Positions 62,940 to 64,000 of a DNA stretch of 64,000 nucleotides are shown in pieces (the first letter of the stretch is position 1; each line of letters opens with the position of its first letter). The notes under the pieces were generated by a model, which was given only the letters and a program-made list of their open reading frames with translations, was not told the origin of the DNA and did no database searches. Location: contig NZ_KL543999.1 in the NCBI RefSeq assembly GCF_000711955.1, positions 225,666 to 289,665 on the forward strand, in the 5' to 3' direction. The translations under genes were made by a program, and so were the position numbers. This stretch comes from Nevskia soli DSM 19509. Lineage in GTDB: Bacteria; Pseudomonadota; Gammaproteobacteria; Nevskiales; Nevskiaceae.

Positions 62940-63311
62940 AAAGGGCCATTTCCACTCCCCGCGAGTGGTGAAAACATCCTGCTGCGCCCCGGAAACAGTG
63001 AATGTCACAAAAGCTTCACTGCCGCTTCCTAAACTTATAACGCGTTGCGCAGAACATCACTATATAAGCATCTGGAACTAAGTAAGACCTTAGTCGAAGA
63101 GCCGCTTTGGACCGACGTTTTTTGGCATAACGCGGGGTAACATTCAGACGCTTCGGTGAGCTTTCAGGGCCGTGCTGGCGGCCTTGACATCTACCCGGCA
63201 GGATCGCTCGGGGGCGTTCATCAGAAGCTCTGAAGAGCTGTAACTAGGCTGCCGGCAATCCGTCGGCGGTTCACGTTTTCAATGATTGTCCTTTAACCAC
63301 TGGGATGGGAG
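62940..63311. promoter_or_regulatory. Porin upstream region with candidate Pho box and long leader
   Basis: ATGTCAC at 63002-63008, four A residues, then GCTTCAC at 63013-63019 resembles a weak Pho box (five and three of seven matches). TATAAC at 63036-63041 may be the -10, leaving about 265 nt before the porin ATG. The leader can form CCGGCAG (63195-63201)/CTGCCGG (63251-63257) and AGCTCT-GA-AGAGCT near 63226-63239. No gene is seen. Confidence 0.4.
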
Positions 63312-64000
63312 ATGCAAGTGAATAAACTGCTTCGGTACAGCGCTCTTGCCGTGTTCGTCGGCACGGGCATCGGTGTTGCGCACGCGGATGACGCCTCCAC
63401 CACGGGCGGCATCAAGATCAAGTCCAGCGATGGCAATTTCGATGCCAGCCTGGGCGGCCGCATCCACTTCGACGCCCTGCTCAACATGCCGGACAGCAAC
63501 ACCCACAAGATCGGCAGCGGCGCCGCCGACGACACCAACAGCGACTTCGAATTCCGCCGCGTGTTCATCTCGCTGGCTGGCCACCTCTACGGCTACGAAT
63601 ACCATATCGATTACGATCTGGCGGCGTCCAACTTCCAGGACGTGTGGGTTGCCCACAGCCTGCTGCCCGGCGGCACCATCTACTTCGGCCAGCACAAGCC
63701 CTGGCGCAGCATGGACGAAATCGCCAGCAACAACAGCACGGTGTTCCTGGAGCGCAACATCGTCTCCGCCACCGGCGTCTACGGCGGCGTGGATTACACC
63801 AACGGCGTGTACTACAGCTGGAACAAGGGCGCCTTCACCAGCAGCGACAACCTGTGGGCCGGTGCCTCGGTCTACTCCCTGCACAAGCAGACCGGCGGCG
63901 CCGAAAACCGCACCCAGGGCCTGGGCTACAACGCCCGCCTGGCTTATGCGCCGTTTGTTTCCCCGACGGCCTGGGCGCATGTCGGCGTGAACTTCAGCAA
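63312..64000 (+). CDS. OprP/OprO-type phosphate porin, 3' end outside window
   Basis: The first 229 codons of an outer-membrane porin. A signal peptide ends at about residue 24 (VFVGTGIGVAHA), and the mature part begins DDASTTGGIKIKSSDGNFDA. Features include SLGGRIHFDALLN, FEFRRVFISLAGHLYGYEYHIDYDLA and YFGQHKPWRSMDEIASNN, the OprP/OprO phosphate-selective porin family pattern. Position after phoBR and the weak Pho box fit phosphate or pyrophosphate uptake under starvation. GGGATGGGAG precedes ATG 63312. The frame is open to the right edge. Confidence 0.88.
   Translation, partial: MQVNKLLRYSALAVFVGTGIGVAHADDASTTGGIKIKSSDGNFDASLGGRIHFDALLNMPDSNTHKIGSGAADDTNSDFEFRRVFISLAGHLYGYEYHIDYDLAASNFQDVWVAHSLLPGGTIYFGQHKPWRSMDEIASNNSTVFLERNIVSATGVYGGVDYTNGVYYSWNKGAFTSSDNLWAGASVYSLHKQTGGAENRTQGLGYNARLAYAPFVSPTAWAHVGVNFS

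Noticed and set aside
63184..63212. TTGACA at 63184 as the porin promoter
   Set aside because: The sequence 16-18 bp downstream (around CTCGGG) does not resemble a -10 element.

Overview
The window is GC-rich chromosomal DNA of a gammaproteobacterium. The block rplU-rpmA-obgE-proB ... rpsT/murJ-ribF-ileS-lspA facing a type IV minor pilin/pilY1 cluster matches the order I know from Pseudomonas aeruginosa, and pho, suf and nas genes fit the same class. Family-level placement is not possible from the sequence alone; a Nevskiales- or Pseudomonadales-like bacterium would fit. No tRNA, rRNA, CRISPR array, prophage or insertion sequence was found.

Layout. 0-1.6 kb: alkylation repair (alkA, cut by the left edge, and ogt). 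1.6-12.5 kb: nitrogen assimilation. A leftward nasT-nasS-cynS unit diverges from a rightward unit of nitrate/nitrite transporter, nirB, a NirD-FAD reductase fusion and the assimilatory nitrate reductase. Between them sit a sigma-54 promoter and a leader with an ANTAR-type hexaloop hairpin that is mutually exclusive with an intrinsic terminator. 12.5-15.2 kb: a small membrane protein with its own terminator, then moeA and mobA, which serve the molybdenum cofactor of the nitrate reductase. 15.4-23.1 kb: mfd, a FitAB-type toxin-antitoxin pair, a TetR regulator overlapping aidB, and a PanE-family reductase.

23.4-37.7 kb: housekeeping genes (rplU, rpmA, obgE, proB, rpsT, murJ, ribF, ileS, lspA), with a two-gene RND efflux system between proB and rpsT. 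37.7-48.6 kb: a leftward type IV pilus cluster, fimT-pilV-pilW-pilX-pilY1 followed by four PilE-like pilins, one with an aberrant prepilin cleavage region. 48.8-54.1 kb: a leftward suf operon (Rrf2 regulator, sufB, sufC, sufD, sufS).

54.3-60.8 kb: a membrane-anchored FMN glutamate-synthase-domain protein, a hotdog thioesterase, a DUF3293 protein, two alpha/beta hydrolases, two small translationally coupled proteins and a FabH-like ketosynthase. 60.9-64 kb: phoB-phoR and the start of an OprP/OprO-type porin, an apparent phosphate-starvation unit that runs off the right edge.

The most interesting regulatory structure is the NasT-type leader at 3.94-4.09 kb. The most unusual proteins are the NirD-FAD reductase fusion and the expanded, partly degenerate pilin set behind pilY1.
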